Assembly (NCBI RefSeq): GCF_014164585.1
Contig: NZ_JACJFM010000007.1
Span: forward strand, 1 to 64,000
Direction: 5' to 3'
DNA from: Oceanospirillum sediminis
GTDB taxonomy: Bacteria > Pseudomonadota > Gammaproteobacteria > Pseudomonadales > Halomonadaceae
Length of the DNA stretch: 64,000 nt
Below the pieces are notes generated by a model, which was given only the letters and a program-made list of their open reading frames with translations, searched no databases and was not told where the DNA came from. Every line of letters begins with the position of its first letter. The first letter of the stretch is position 1. The translations under genes and the position numbers were made by a program. This document shows positions 8,474 through 15,674 of the stretch, piece by piece.

Positions 8474-9487
8474 ATGCCCTCATCATCTGATACCGATTCA
8501 CCTTATTCTTCCGGCAATAATCATCTGAAAGATGCTAAACAATCAGCAGAAGAAAGCGCTGAAAAATCAGCGGGGGAATCTGTTAGGTGGCGCTGGTCTG
8601 CGTTATCCAGTCAGCATAAGGGGATGGTGCTGGCCGTGTTATCCGCACTAGGGTTTTCCATGAAAGCTATCTTCGTCAAACTGGCTTATCTGGAAGCGCC
8701 AGTGGATGCCATCACCCTGTTATCGATCCGCATGTTTTTTGCTCTGCCGATGTTTCTGATCATAGGCTTTACTGCCCTGCGTTCAGGCCCGGCATTGACG
8801 CAAAAAGACTGGGGCTGGCTGATTTTCCTGGGCCTGACCGGTTACTACGGCGCATCCATTCTGGATTTTATGGGGCTGGAATATATCTCATCCGGCCTGG
8901 AGCGGGTCATTCTGTTTATCTATCCAACGCTAGTGGTGCTGATGGGCGTGGTGTTTCTGGGACAGCGTTTCAACCGGAAAATTCTGTGGGCGCTGTTACT
9001 CAGCTATGCTGGCATCGCCCTGGTGTTTTTCAGTGATTTACGCTTTTCGGAACAGAGCAGTGATATCTGGCTGGGTGCCGGGCTGGTGTTTGCGTCCGCC
9101 GTATCTTACGCCTGCTATAGCGGTTTATCGGAGAGTACCATTAAACGTCTGGGTGCAATGCGCTTTTCTGTACTGGCGATGATGGTCTCCATCTGTGCCG
9201 TACAGGTGCATTACCTGATCGTTCACCCGGTGGCCAATCTGGTACAACCGCTTCCGGTGTATCTGTATGGCCTGGCGATGGCGCTGTTTTCGACTGTTCT
9301 GCCTGTATTATTCCAGTCCAGTGCCATTCGCTATATCGGTGCAGCCCGCACCGTACTGATCGGCATGCTGGGCCCGGTGATGACGATTCTGGCAGGCTGG
9401 TGGTTGTTATCAGAACAGGTCAGTGCAATTCAGCTGGTGGGTACGGCACTGGTACTGGCGGGGATTTATCAGGTGAAGCATAGCTGA
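8474..9487 (+). CDS. EamA/DMT superfamily transporter
   Basis: A 337-residue inner-membrane protein with about ten hydrophobic segments in two repeated EamA halves, after a hydrophilic N-terminal tail of ~45 residues rich in Ser and Glu. Motifs such as LSALGFSMKAIFVKLAY at the first helix and GPVMTILAGWWLLSEQVS near the C-terminus are typical. I take ATG 8474 with TGGAG upstream; a GTG at 8459 is in frame but has no better site. Members export amino acids or metabolites. The divergent LysR gene suggests inducible export; the substrate cannot be told from the sequence. Confidence 0.88.
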   Translation: MPSSSDTDSPYSSGNNHLKDAKQSAEESAEKSAGESVRWRWSALSSQHKGMVLAVLSALGFSMKAIFVKLAYLEAPVDAITLLSIRMFFALPMFLIIGFTALRSGPALTQKDWGWLIFLGLTGYYGASILDFMGLEYISSGLERVILFIYPTLVVLMGVVFLGQRFNRKILWALLLSYAGIALVFFSDLRFSEQSSDIWLGAGLVFASAVSYACYSGLSESTIKRLGAMRFSVLAMMVSICAVQVHYLIVHPVANLVQPLPVYLYGLAMALFSTVLPVLFQSSAIRYIGAARTVLIGMLGPVMTILAGWWLLSEQVSAIQLVGTALVLAGIYQVKHS

Positions 9488-9568
9488 TTCAGATAACAGA
9501 ACGTCTCTGAGATGGATCTTTCCTGATTCGGAATAACCTGGTCATGGCTTTACGAATCAAACAAGTAT

Positions 9569-9650
9569 TTGACAGCGGTTCGTTACTGAATAAAACTTCT
9601 TATATAATCAAAATTGATACATAACCTTGCACCCAATTTGATACTTAAGA
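9569..9650 (+). promoter_or_regulatory. Promoter and possible operator of the yafNO operon
   Basis: TTGACA at 9569-9574 could be a -35 box with TAAAAC at 9591-9596, and TATAAT at 9603-9608 is a good alternative -10. Downstream are two direct copies of AATTGATAC / AATTTGATAC (about 9611-9620 and 9635-9643), just before AAGAGG, the ribosome site for the antitoxin. Repeats at this place are the usual binding sites for the antitoxin itself, so autoregulation is likely. Confidence 0.45.
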
Positions 9651-9658
9651 GGTTACAC

Positions 9659-9952
9659 ATGGCAACACATGTCATTCTGGCAGAAAAGACTGTCTCAATC
9701 TCTGAGGCCAGAAAAAGTCTGAATGACTATTTTCTGGATGAGCCGGTTGCCGTTCTTTCAAACAATAAGACAGCAGGCTATATGTTGAGCCCAGAGCTTT
9801 ATGAACGCATGGTGCAGCTCATCGAAACAGCAATGCCTGAGGTGAAGTCCACGTTCCGTCCCAATGCTGACAGAATGGAAACAATCACCCGGCTATGTGA
9901 AGAGAAGCTTCTTAATGCAAAACCAGAAGATCTGGATGATTTCTCAGAGTGA
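9659..9952 (+). CDS. yafN: YafN-like antitoxin (Phd/YefM type)
   Basis: A 97-residue antitoxin that binds its toxin and represses the operon. The N-terminal half (HVILAEKTVSISEARKSL, then EPVAVLSNNKTAGYMLSPE) matches E. coli YafN closely, as does the acidic C-terminal tail ending EDLDDFSE that wraps the toxin. I use ATG 9659 because AGAGG precedes it at good distance; an ATA/ATT-type start upstream has no support. The stop overlaps the toxin start by four bases (GTGA), indicating translational coupling. Confidence 0.88.
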   Translation: MATHVILAEKTVSISEARKSLNDYFLDEPVAVLSNNKTAGYMLSPELYERMVQLIETAMPEVKSTFRPNADRMETITRLCEEKLLNAKPEDLDDFSE

Positions 9953-10335
9953 TAAGGATATTTAAAAGTAAGTTGATTCGGGAAACGATAGATGATTCCG
10001 AACTCACTCAACTTGAAATGGATTTCAGACGTTATAAACAGGAAGGTGTTCTGCCTGACCTGTTCAGCCGGGATGTACCGTATGATCATCCCAATATATT
10101 GCCGATTCTCAAGCAAGAGGAGGTGAAACACCTTCACTTGCTTGAGCAACCCATTCGCAAGCTCCAGTTTTATCGCACTAGTGATAGCCATCTGGTTTAC
10201 TGCGAGGGTTTTAGTAATCCGGATATCTATCTTTTCATGGCTCTGTTGAGGCCTGATGCTCATCAACAAGCACGCCAGAATGAAGTGATGTATCAGTTAG
10301 GGATTATGGCTCAGAACTTCAGAAACCGCTATTAA
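9949..10335 (+). CDS. yafO: YafO-like ribosome-dependent mRNA interferase toxin
   Basis: A 128-residue protein starting at GTG 9949. It aligns with E. coli YafO along its length: IFKSKLIRE at the N-terminus, YKQEGVLPDLFSRDVPYD in the middle, HLVYCEG and the C-terminal MAQNFRNRY. YafO cleaves mRNA in the translating ribosome and is kept inactive by YafN. No frameshift or early stop is seen, so the pair looks intact. A hairpin at 10351-10387 follows. The E. coli pair lies in the dinB operon, whereas here it stands alone between an exporter and an ABC operon, as expected for a mobile module. Confidence 0.88.
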   Translation: MIRIFKSKLIRETIDDSELTQLEMDFRRYKQEGVLPDLFSRDVPYDHPNILPILKQEEVKHLHLLEQPIRKLQFYRTSDSHLVYCEGFSNPDIYLFMALLRPDAHQQARQNEVMYQLGIMAQNFRNRY

Positions 10336-10350
10336 GTATCAATGAATCTG

Positions 10351-10387
10351 TTTCCACTCTGACAAAAGAATTCAGCCAGAGTGGAAA
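10351..10387. terminator. Hairpin between convergent yafO and ABC operon
   Basis: An 11-bp perfect stem, TTTCCACTCTG (10351-10361) with CAGAGTGGAAA (10377-10387). It lies between two converging transcripts and can serve both strands, although the T run is short. Confidence 0.6.
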
Positions 10388-10428
10388 TTACAGGAGAAGA
10401 ATTTCAAGCACTTCTTGCTGGCTCACGA

Positions 10429-11223
10429 TTACCCCAACAACAAACTATCATCACTCAGCTCTTCGCCCTTGTTACGCGAGAACAGCGCCAGCAAATCCGG
10501 TACATCCAGACCTTCACGCTCATCGCCCTGCACATCAAAAGCAATATTGCCTTCATGCAGCATCAGAGTTCTGTCACCCACATCCAGTGCCTGGCGCATA
10601 GAATGAGTCACCATAAGTGCCGTCAGTTGCTGCTCCGCGATAATGTCACGGGTCAGCTCCAGTACAAACGCAGCAGTTTTAGGGTCCAGTGCAGCAGTGT
10701 GCTCATCCAGCAACAGGATCTTCATCGGCTGAAGAGTGGCCATCAGCAGACTGACCGCCTGACGCTGACCACCGGATAGCAGTCCCATGCGATCACCCAG
10801 ACGTTTCTCTAGCCCTAATCCTAAGCGACTCAGACGCTCCTGAAACAGCTCTTTGTACTCTTTTTTCATTGAACGACTCAGGCCACGACGCTGACCACGC
10901 TTCAGTGCCAGTGCCATATTTTCTTCAATGGACAGGGATTCACAGGTGCCTGCCAATGGGTCCTGGAACACCCTGGCCACCAGGCCAGAGCGTTTATTGG
11001 TTGGCCAGCGGGTAACATCCTGATCATCAATTGCAATGCTGCCGGTATCCGCCATCACTTCACCGGCCAGAGAGTTCAGAAACGTCGATTTACCCGCGCC
11101 ATTACTGCCGATCACCGTGACGAACTGACCTTCTGGAATCTGCAGATTAATCCCCCGCAGCGCATGGTTCTCCAGTGGGGTGCCTTTGCCAAAGGTGACG
11201 TGCAGCTCTTTTACTTCAATCAT
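10429..11223 (-). CDS. ABC transporter ATP-binding protein (TrpZ-type importer)
   Basis: A 264-residue ABC ATPase: Walker A GSNGAGKS (39-46), signature LSGGQ (149-153), Walker B ILLLDE (169-174), followed by HTAALDPKT. It energises the importer formed with the permease (11220-12125) and the binding protein (12279-13256). The His after the Walker B Glu (DEHTAALD) is characteristic of this uncharacterised/TrpXYZ family. Its start overlaps the permease stop by four bases (ATGA), so the genes are translationally coupled. Confidence 0.9.
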   Translation of the reverse strand: MIEVKELHVTFGKGTPLENHALRGINLQIPEGQFVTVIGSNGAGKSTFLNSLAGEVMADTGSIAIDDQDVTRWPTNKRSGLVARVFQDPLAGTCESLSIEENMALALKRGQRRGLSRSMKKEYKELFQERLSRLGLGLEKRLGDRMGLLSGGQRQAVSLLMATLQPMKILLLDEHTAALDPKTAAFVLELTRDIIAEQQLTALMVTHSMRQALDVGDRTLMLHEGNIAFDVQGDEREGLDVPDLLALFSRNKGEELSDDSLLLG

Positions 11224-12125
11224 GCAGCACCTCCGCTACGCTTCAGCTGTTTCATACGTGGCATCACAATCGCCAGCGTCACCAGTACAGCAGTAATCAG
11301 GTTCAGGTCCTGCGCTTGCAGGCCCAATGCATCAGTGTTCAGTGCGACAGCAATCGCCAGACGATACAGAATGGCACCGATCAGACAGGCAAACAGCCAG
11401 CGGGCAATCGTGCGGGTCGACATAATCGCTTCACCGCCAATCACAGCAGCAAGGCCCACGACAATGGTTCCCACGCCCATAGTCACATCGGCTGTACCCT
11501 GGGTTTGTGCAAACAGAGCACCAGCCAGCCCCACCAGACCATTTGCCAGCGCGACACCCATAATGGTTAACCGGCCAGTATGTACGCCATTGGCGCGAGC
11601 CATCTTAGCGTTTACACCGGTGGCCCGCATGGCCAGACCGGTTTCGGAGGTCATAAAACGTACCAGCAGGAAGTACACGACCAGCACGACCAGCGTCAGC
11701 AGAATCGGCGAGATCAGGTAGAAGGCAATATCCAGCTCTTCCCACGGCGTCAGTACCGTTTCATCACCCAGCAACGCCACATTAGGTTTACCCATAATGC
11801 GCAGATTGATGGAGTAGAGTGCAATCATGGTCAGAATAGAGGCCAGCAGATTCATAATCTGCAGACGCACATTCAGCCAGGCGGTTAATGCCCCGGCCAT
11901 ACAACCCGCCACCATCGCCATAGCGGTGGCCACCCAGGGATTCCAGCCAGATACAATCAGTGTGGCCGCCACCGCAGCGCCCAGGGGAAAACTGCCATCC
12001 ACGGTCAGATCAGGAAAATCCAGTACCCGGAAAGCGATAAAAACACCAAAGGCCACCAGACCAAATAACAGGCCGGACTCAATGGCTCCGAAAAAGGCTA
12101 TTGCACTCACGATAATTCCGCTCAA
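11220..12125 (-). CDS. ABC transporter permease (TrpY-type, branched-chain/ribose permease fold)
   Basis: A 301-residue integral membrane protein with about eight hydrophobic segments. The features FRVLDFPDLTVDGSFPLGAA near residues 32-51 and MGVGTIVVGLAAVIGGEAI near residue 220 are those of BPD_transp_2 permeases that pair with ABC_sub_bind receptors. A 153-bp gap separates it from the binding-protein gene upstream; the gap has short GC-rich segments that might stabilise the upstream mRNA. Confidence 0.9.
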   Translation of the reverse strand: MSGIIVSAIAFFGAIESGLLFGLVAFGVFIAFRVLDFPDLTVDGSFPLGAAVAATLIVSGWNPWVATAMAMVAGCMAGALTAWLNVRLQIMNLLASILTMIALYSINLRIMGKPNVALLGDETVLTPWEELDIAFYLISPILLTLVVLVVYFLLVRFMTSETGLAMRATGVNAKMARANGVHTGRLTIMGVALANGLVGLAGALFAQTQGTADVTMGVGTIVVGLAAVIGGEAIMSTRTIARWLFACLIGAILYRLAIAVALNTDALGLQAQDLNLITAVLVTLAIVMPRMKQLKRSGGAA

Positions 12126-12278
12126 TGTTGCCTGGGTTAAAGAGGATCGGAAATCGTTCCGATGAAAACAGTTCTGCCCGTGTGAATATCCAGATCGGTA
12201 TAACCGGGTGTGGATAACTTAACGGGCAGAACAGAGAGGGAGAGCCAGCGTAATCAGTTACTGACAATACCCTGAGTA

Positions 12279-13256
12279 TTACTTAACGATGGTTTTCGCC
12301 TGCTGAATCAGTTCCTGAGGCAGCGTCACGCCCATGCGCTCAGCGGCAGCCGGATTCAGCACCAGCTCCATTTTTTCGATGCCTTCCACCGGGATATTTT
12401 TGGTTTTCTCGCCTTTCAGAATACGTTCTACCATCACGCCGGTCTGGCGACCCACCTGGTAGTAGTTAAAACCAACAGCAGCAATCGCACCACGGTTAAC
12501 CGAATCAGTATCACCTGTGATCACAGGAATATCCGCCTGCTCGGCCACTTTCAGTACCGCTTCCAGAGCGGAGATGACCGTATTGTCGATTGGCAGGTAG
12601 ATCGCATCCACTTTACCCACCAGCGAACGGGCGGCGGCCAGTACATCGGCAGATTTCGTTGCGGCGGCTTCTACTACCTTCATACCACGCTCAGGTGCGG
12701 TTTCATGCACCATTTTTACAGAGCTTACGGAGTTGGCTTCACCTGGATTAAACACTACACCAATGGATTTGGCTGAAGGAACAACTTGCTTCACCAGATC
12801 CATATGCTTGCCCATTGGCAGCATATCGGTGGTACCGGTCACCCAACGGCCTGGCTTATCCAGCGCTTTAACCAGCTTAGCGCCAACAGGGTCTGTCACT
12901 GCAGAGAAAACTACCGGAATCCCTTTTGCTGATGCCACAGCGGTTTGTGCCGAAGGCGTGGTAATCGCCACGATCACATCAGGGCCGTCACCGGCAAACT
13001 TTTTCGCAATCTGAGCCGCAATGGTTGGGTTGCCCTGAGCGCTTTCATAGTTCCACTTCAGGTTATTACCTTCGGTGTAGCCACGCTCTGCCAGCTCATC
13101 CTTAACGCCCTGACGAATAGCATCCAGTGACGGGTGCTCAACAATCTGGGTAATGGCAACATAGGATTCAGCCTGAGCAATCAGACTGGTGGTCAGGGTG
13201 GCAGCCGCTAGCAGAGAGCCCGCGGCCCATTTTTTAAATTTAGCGTTCAGTTGCAT
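12279..13256 (-). CDS. ABC transporter substrate-binding protein (ABC_sub_bind / TrpX type)
   Basis: A 325-residue exported receptor. A signal peptide spans about residues 1-28 and ends near AQAE. The mature protein has two Rossmann-like lobes: VAITQIVEHPSLDAIRQG at the start, VVFSAVTDPVGA near 120, YLPIDNTVISALEAV near 220 and AIAAVGFNYYQVGRQTG near 260. This is family PF04392, whose studied members bind aromatic amino acids (TrpX). GGAG precedes ATG 13256 at 7 bases. It heads the operon, followed by permease and ATPase. The substrate is an inference, supported weakly by a TrpR-like box upstream. Confidence 0.9.
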   Translation of the reverse strand: MQLNAKFKKWAAGSLLAAATLTTSLIAQAESYVAITQIVEHPSLDAIRQGVKDELAERGYTEGNNLKWNYESAQGNPTIAAQIAKKFAGDGPDVIVAITTPSAQTAVASAKGIPVVFSAVTDPVGAKLVKALDKPGRWVTGTTDMLPMGKHMDLVKQVVPSAKSIGVVFNPGEANSVSSVKMVHETAPERGMKVVEAAATKSADVLAAARSLVGKVDAIYLPIDNTVISALEAVLKVAEQADIPVITGDTDSVNRGAIAAVGFNYYQVGRQTGVMVERILKGEKTKNIPVEGIEKMELVLNPAAAERMGVTLPQELIQQAKTIVK

Positions 13257-13561
13257 GCTATTCTCCAGCAGGGGATCGGGACGACGCAGACTCTCTGCTC
13301 GGGCTGATCCGGTATCCAGTGTTATTATCTTTTAATTGTTAAAACCTGTCGGTTTAAAGGCTGTGCATGATGAGATATCACAGGGATCAGGACAGGTTCA
13401 GAGAATCAGCTCAGACATTGTTTCCAAAGCGGTGTATCAATGTACTAGCAGAGTGATACTTTTGTCGGACAAACTATACCGCATATCAGGCCATATTCGA
13501 GCACAGAGCAGTAAAAAAACGGCTCTGCTGGTGGAATTTTTCGGAAAATAAATTAAACAGT
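13257..13561 (-). promoter_or_regulatory. Promoter region of the ABC operon with a TrpR-like box
   Basis: On the minus strand, TATAGT (13473-13478) is a possible -10 and TTGTCC (13467-13472) a possible -35 of an overlapping promoter. At 13441-13460 (plus strand) there is a perfect TGTACTAG half-site followed by a degenerate second half; against the remembered TrpR operator consensus about 12 of 16 symmetric bases fit. GTATCA (13434-13439) and TGATAC (13454-13459) also form an inverted repeat across it. This is consistent with repression of a tryptophan-related importer. Promoter assignment is tentative. Confidence 0.4.
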
Positions 13562-13867
13562 ATGGAAATATCCGTTCAGGAGCAGCTCTGGCTGCTGCTC
13601 AGTCAGATCCCGGAAGGGCGTTTTACCACTTATGGTCGTCTGGCAGCGATGCTGCCAGGTGTGCATGCCCGCCAGGTTGCCCGCATTCTGTCTCAGCTTC
13701 CGGAAGGCACTCAGCTGCCCTGGCACCGGGTGGTCAACAGTCAGTTTAAGGTATCGGATTTTCATGGCAGTGGCGAACAAAGCGAACGCCTCAGAACAGA
13801 AGGCCTGCTGGTATCTGCATCCGGCCGCTTACCTAAGGATAAAGTCTGGCCGGATTCTGTGCTTTAA
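13562..13867 (+). CDS. atl: Alkyltransferase-like protein (ATL, MGMT DNA-binding domain)
   Basis: A 101-residue homologue of the DNA-binding domain of O6-alkylguanine-DNA methyltransferase. The helix-turn-helix TTYGRLAAMLPG and HARQVARILS are present. The active-site motif PCHRV is PWHRV here (residues 53-57, Trp54), so the protein cannot accept an alkyl group. This is the defining change of ATL proteins such as E. coli YbaZ, which bind O6-alkylguanine and recruit nucleotide-excision repair. Divergent from the ABC operon and alone. Confidence 0.88.
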   Translation: MEISVQEQLWLLLSQIPEGRFTTYGRLAAMLPGVHARQVARILSQLPEGTQLPWHRVVNSQFKVSDFHGSGEQSERLRTEGLLVSASGRLPKDKVWPDSVL

Positions 13868-14310
13868 CAGGATCTCGGGGGTGTCTGTAACGCTCAGACA
13901 CACAGGTGTTACCGGACAGATTTCACCCTCGCGCCATCAGTTTTCATACGACCTTGGTCGATCATACAACAGAAAAAAGCGCATCCTTATTTGCGACAGA
14001 ATTCGCTATTTATCGTCGCTCTCAGTGTATTTTCGCTCTATTCTGGTAAAAAAATGCCAGAATATGAGCCTGCTTCATTATTAAATGAGTAATTCTTGAA
14101 CGGATATTACAGTTTCTTGTGGTAACATGATGTCCCTGTTGTTACCGGAAGGTGATAAACGGAGGTTGTTAAAACCCTATTCGACTGTATCTCAGTCAGA
14201 CACCTCTGCCTGCCAGTACATCTGGTTAAAAATCTCCTGCACAACAGATAGTTCGCTACAGCTTACTTCAGAACGGCAAAATGCCGTGACCGCTAGAGGA
14301 TTCCAGTACA
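13868..14310. other. Intergenic region upstream of serA, 443 bp
   Basis: No gene called. Visible structures: GTGTCTG (about 13880) pairing with CAGACAC just after the ATL gene, which may end its transcript; CGACC/GGTCG near 13948; and GGTAACA (about 14121) with TGTTACC about 12 bases on, inside what should be the serA leader. The serA ribosome site AGAGGA is near 14294. No Lrp or riboswitch signature could be confirmed by eye. Confidence 0.35.
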
Positions 14311-15540
14311 ATGGCTACGACGTCTCTTGACAAGAGCAAGATCAAAATCCTTCTGTTAGAAGGGGTACACCAGTCTGCAGTTGATAACTTCAAGGCAGCC
14401 GGTTATACCAACATTGAGTATCATGCCGCGTCACTGCCAGAAGAGCAGTTAAAAGAGTCTATTAAAGATGCCCACTTCATCGGCATCCGTTCCCGCACCC
14501 AGCTGACAGAAGACATTTTCTCCGTAGCTGAAAAGCTGGTGGCTGTGGGTTGTTTCTGCATCGGTACCAACCAGGTAGATCTGAGCGCTGCTATGGTTCG
14601 TGGTATCACTGTATTTAACGCGCCATACTCCAACACCCGCTCCGTTGCAGAGCTGGTACTGGCAGAAGCCATTATGCTGCTGCGCGGTGTTCCGGAGAAA
14701 AATGCAGTCTGTCACCGTGGTGGCTGGCTGAAGTCCGCGAAAAACTCCTTTGAGATCCGTGGTAAAACCCTGGGCATCATCGGTTATGGCAGCATCGGTT
14801 CCCAGCTGTCTGTACTGGCAGAATCTCTGGGTATGAAAGTGATCTACTTTGATGTGATTACTAAGCTGCCACTGGGTAATGCTAACCAGGTCGGCTCTAT
14901 GAAAGAGCTGCTGAATACCTCTGACGTCGTTTCTCTGCATGTACCAGAAACCGCAGCAACCAAATGGATGATGGGTCCTGAGCAGTTTGCTCAGATGAAA
15001 GAAGGTTCCATCTTCCTGAATGCTGCTCGTGGTACGGTTGTTGATATTGATGCGCTGGCTGAGGTTGTTCGCAGCGGTAAACTGCTGGGTGCTGCCATTG
15101 ACGTATTCCCGGTTGAGCCGCGCTCAAACACAGAAGAGTTCGTCTCTCCTCTGCGTGAATTTGACAATGTTATCCTGACACCTCATGTAGGTGGTTCCAC
15201 TATGGAAGCTCAGGAAAATATCGGTGTCGAAGTGTCTGAGAAAATGATCAAGTACAGCGACAACGGCACCACCACCAGTGCAGTGAATATCCCTGAAGTG
15301 GCACTGCCATCTCATCCGGAAAAACACCGTCTGCTGCACCTGCATGAGAACGTACCTGGCGTGATGAGCAACATCAACAAGGTACTGTCTGACAACGGTA
15401 TCAACATCTCAGGTCAGTACCTGCAGACCAATGATAAAGTCGGATATGTTGTGGTTGATGTGGATAAAGAGTACAGCAACCAGGCACTGGACGCTCTGCG
15501 CTCTGTAGAACACACAATCCGTGCCCGTGTTCTGTTCTGA
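14311..15540 (+). CDS. serA: D-3-phosphoglycerate dehydrogenase
   Basis: A 409-residue enzyme making 3-phosphohydroxypyruvate from 3-phosphoglycerate with NAD, the first step of serine synthesis. Order: substrate domain (GIRSRTQLT at 58-66), Rossmann motif GYGSIG (158-163), NAARGTVVDIDAL near 235, catalytic His in LTPHVGGST near 290, and a C-terminal ACT domain (about 338-409, with GQYLQTNDKVGYVVVDVD) that binds serine for feedback inhibition. This is the E. coli-type short form (410 residues). ATG 14311 is preceded by AGAGGA. A terminator follows at 15576. Confidence 0.95.
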   Translation: MATTSLDKSKIKILLLEGVHQSAVDNFKAAGYTNIEYHAASLPEEQLKESIKDAHFIGIRSRTQLTEDIFSVAEKLVAVGCFCIGTNQVDLSAAMVRGITVFNAPYSNTRSVAELVLAEAIMLLRGVPEKNAVCHRGGWLKSAKNSFEIRGKTLGIIGYGSIGSQLSVLAESLGMKVIYFDVITKLPLGNANQVGSMKELLNTSDVVSLHVPETAATKWMMGPEQFAQMKEGSIFLNAARGTVVDIDALAEVVRSGKLLGAAIDVFPVEPRSNTEEFVSPLREFDNVILTPHVGGSTMEAQENIGVEVSEKMIKYSDNGTTTSAVNIPEVALPSHPEKHRLLHLHENVPGVMSNINKVLSDNGINISGQYLQTNDKVGYVVVDVDKEYSNQALDALRSVEHTIRARVLF

Positions 15541-15575
15541 TCAGCCTGGCTGACCAAGATGCTTACGCTTTGCAG

Positions 15576-15601
15576 AAGGCTCGCTCAGGCGGGCCTTTTG
15601 C
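15576..15601 (+). terminator. Rho-independent terminator of serA
   Basis: Stem AAGGCTCG (15576-15583) with CGGGCCTT (15590-15597, one G-U pair), closed by a short loop and followed by TT. Confidence 0.7.
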
Positions 15602-15674
15602 TTATCAACTGTAGTATCAGCCTCTGGCAATCAGGTATTTAACAACGCGCATATCATTCAGCAAACAGTCTCGT

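Noticed and set aside
14127-14330. Leader ORF running into serA
   Set aside because: Overlaps the serA start in another frame; likely chance, no peptide signature of attenuation.
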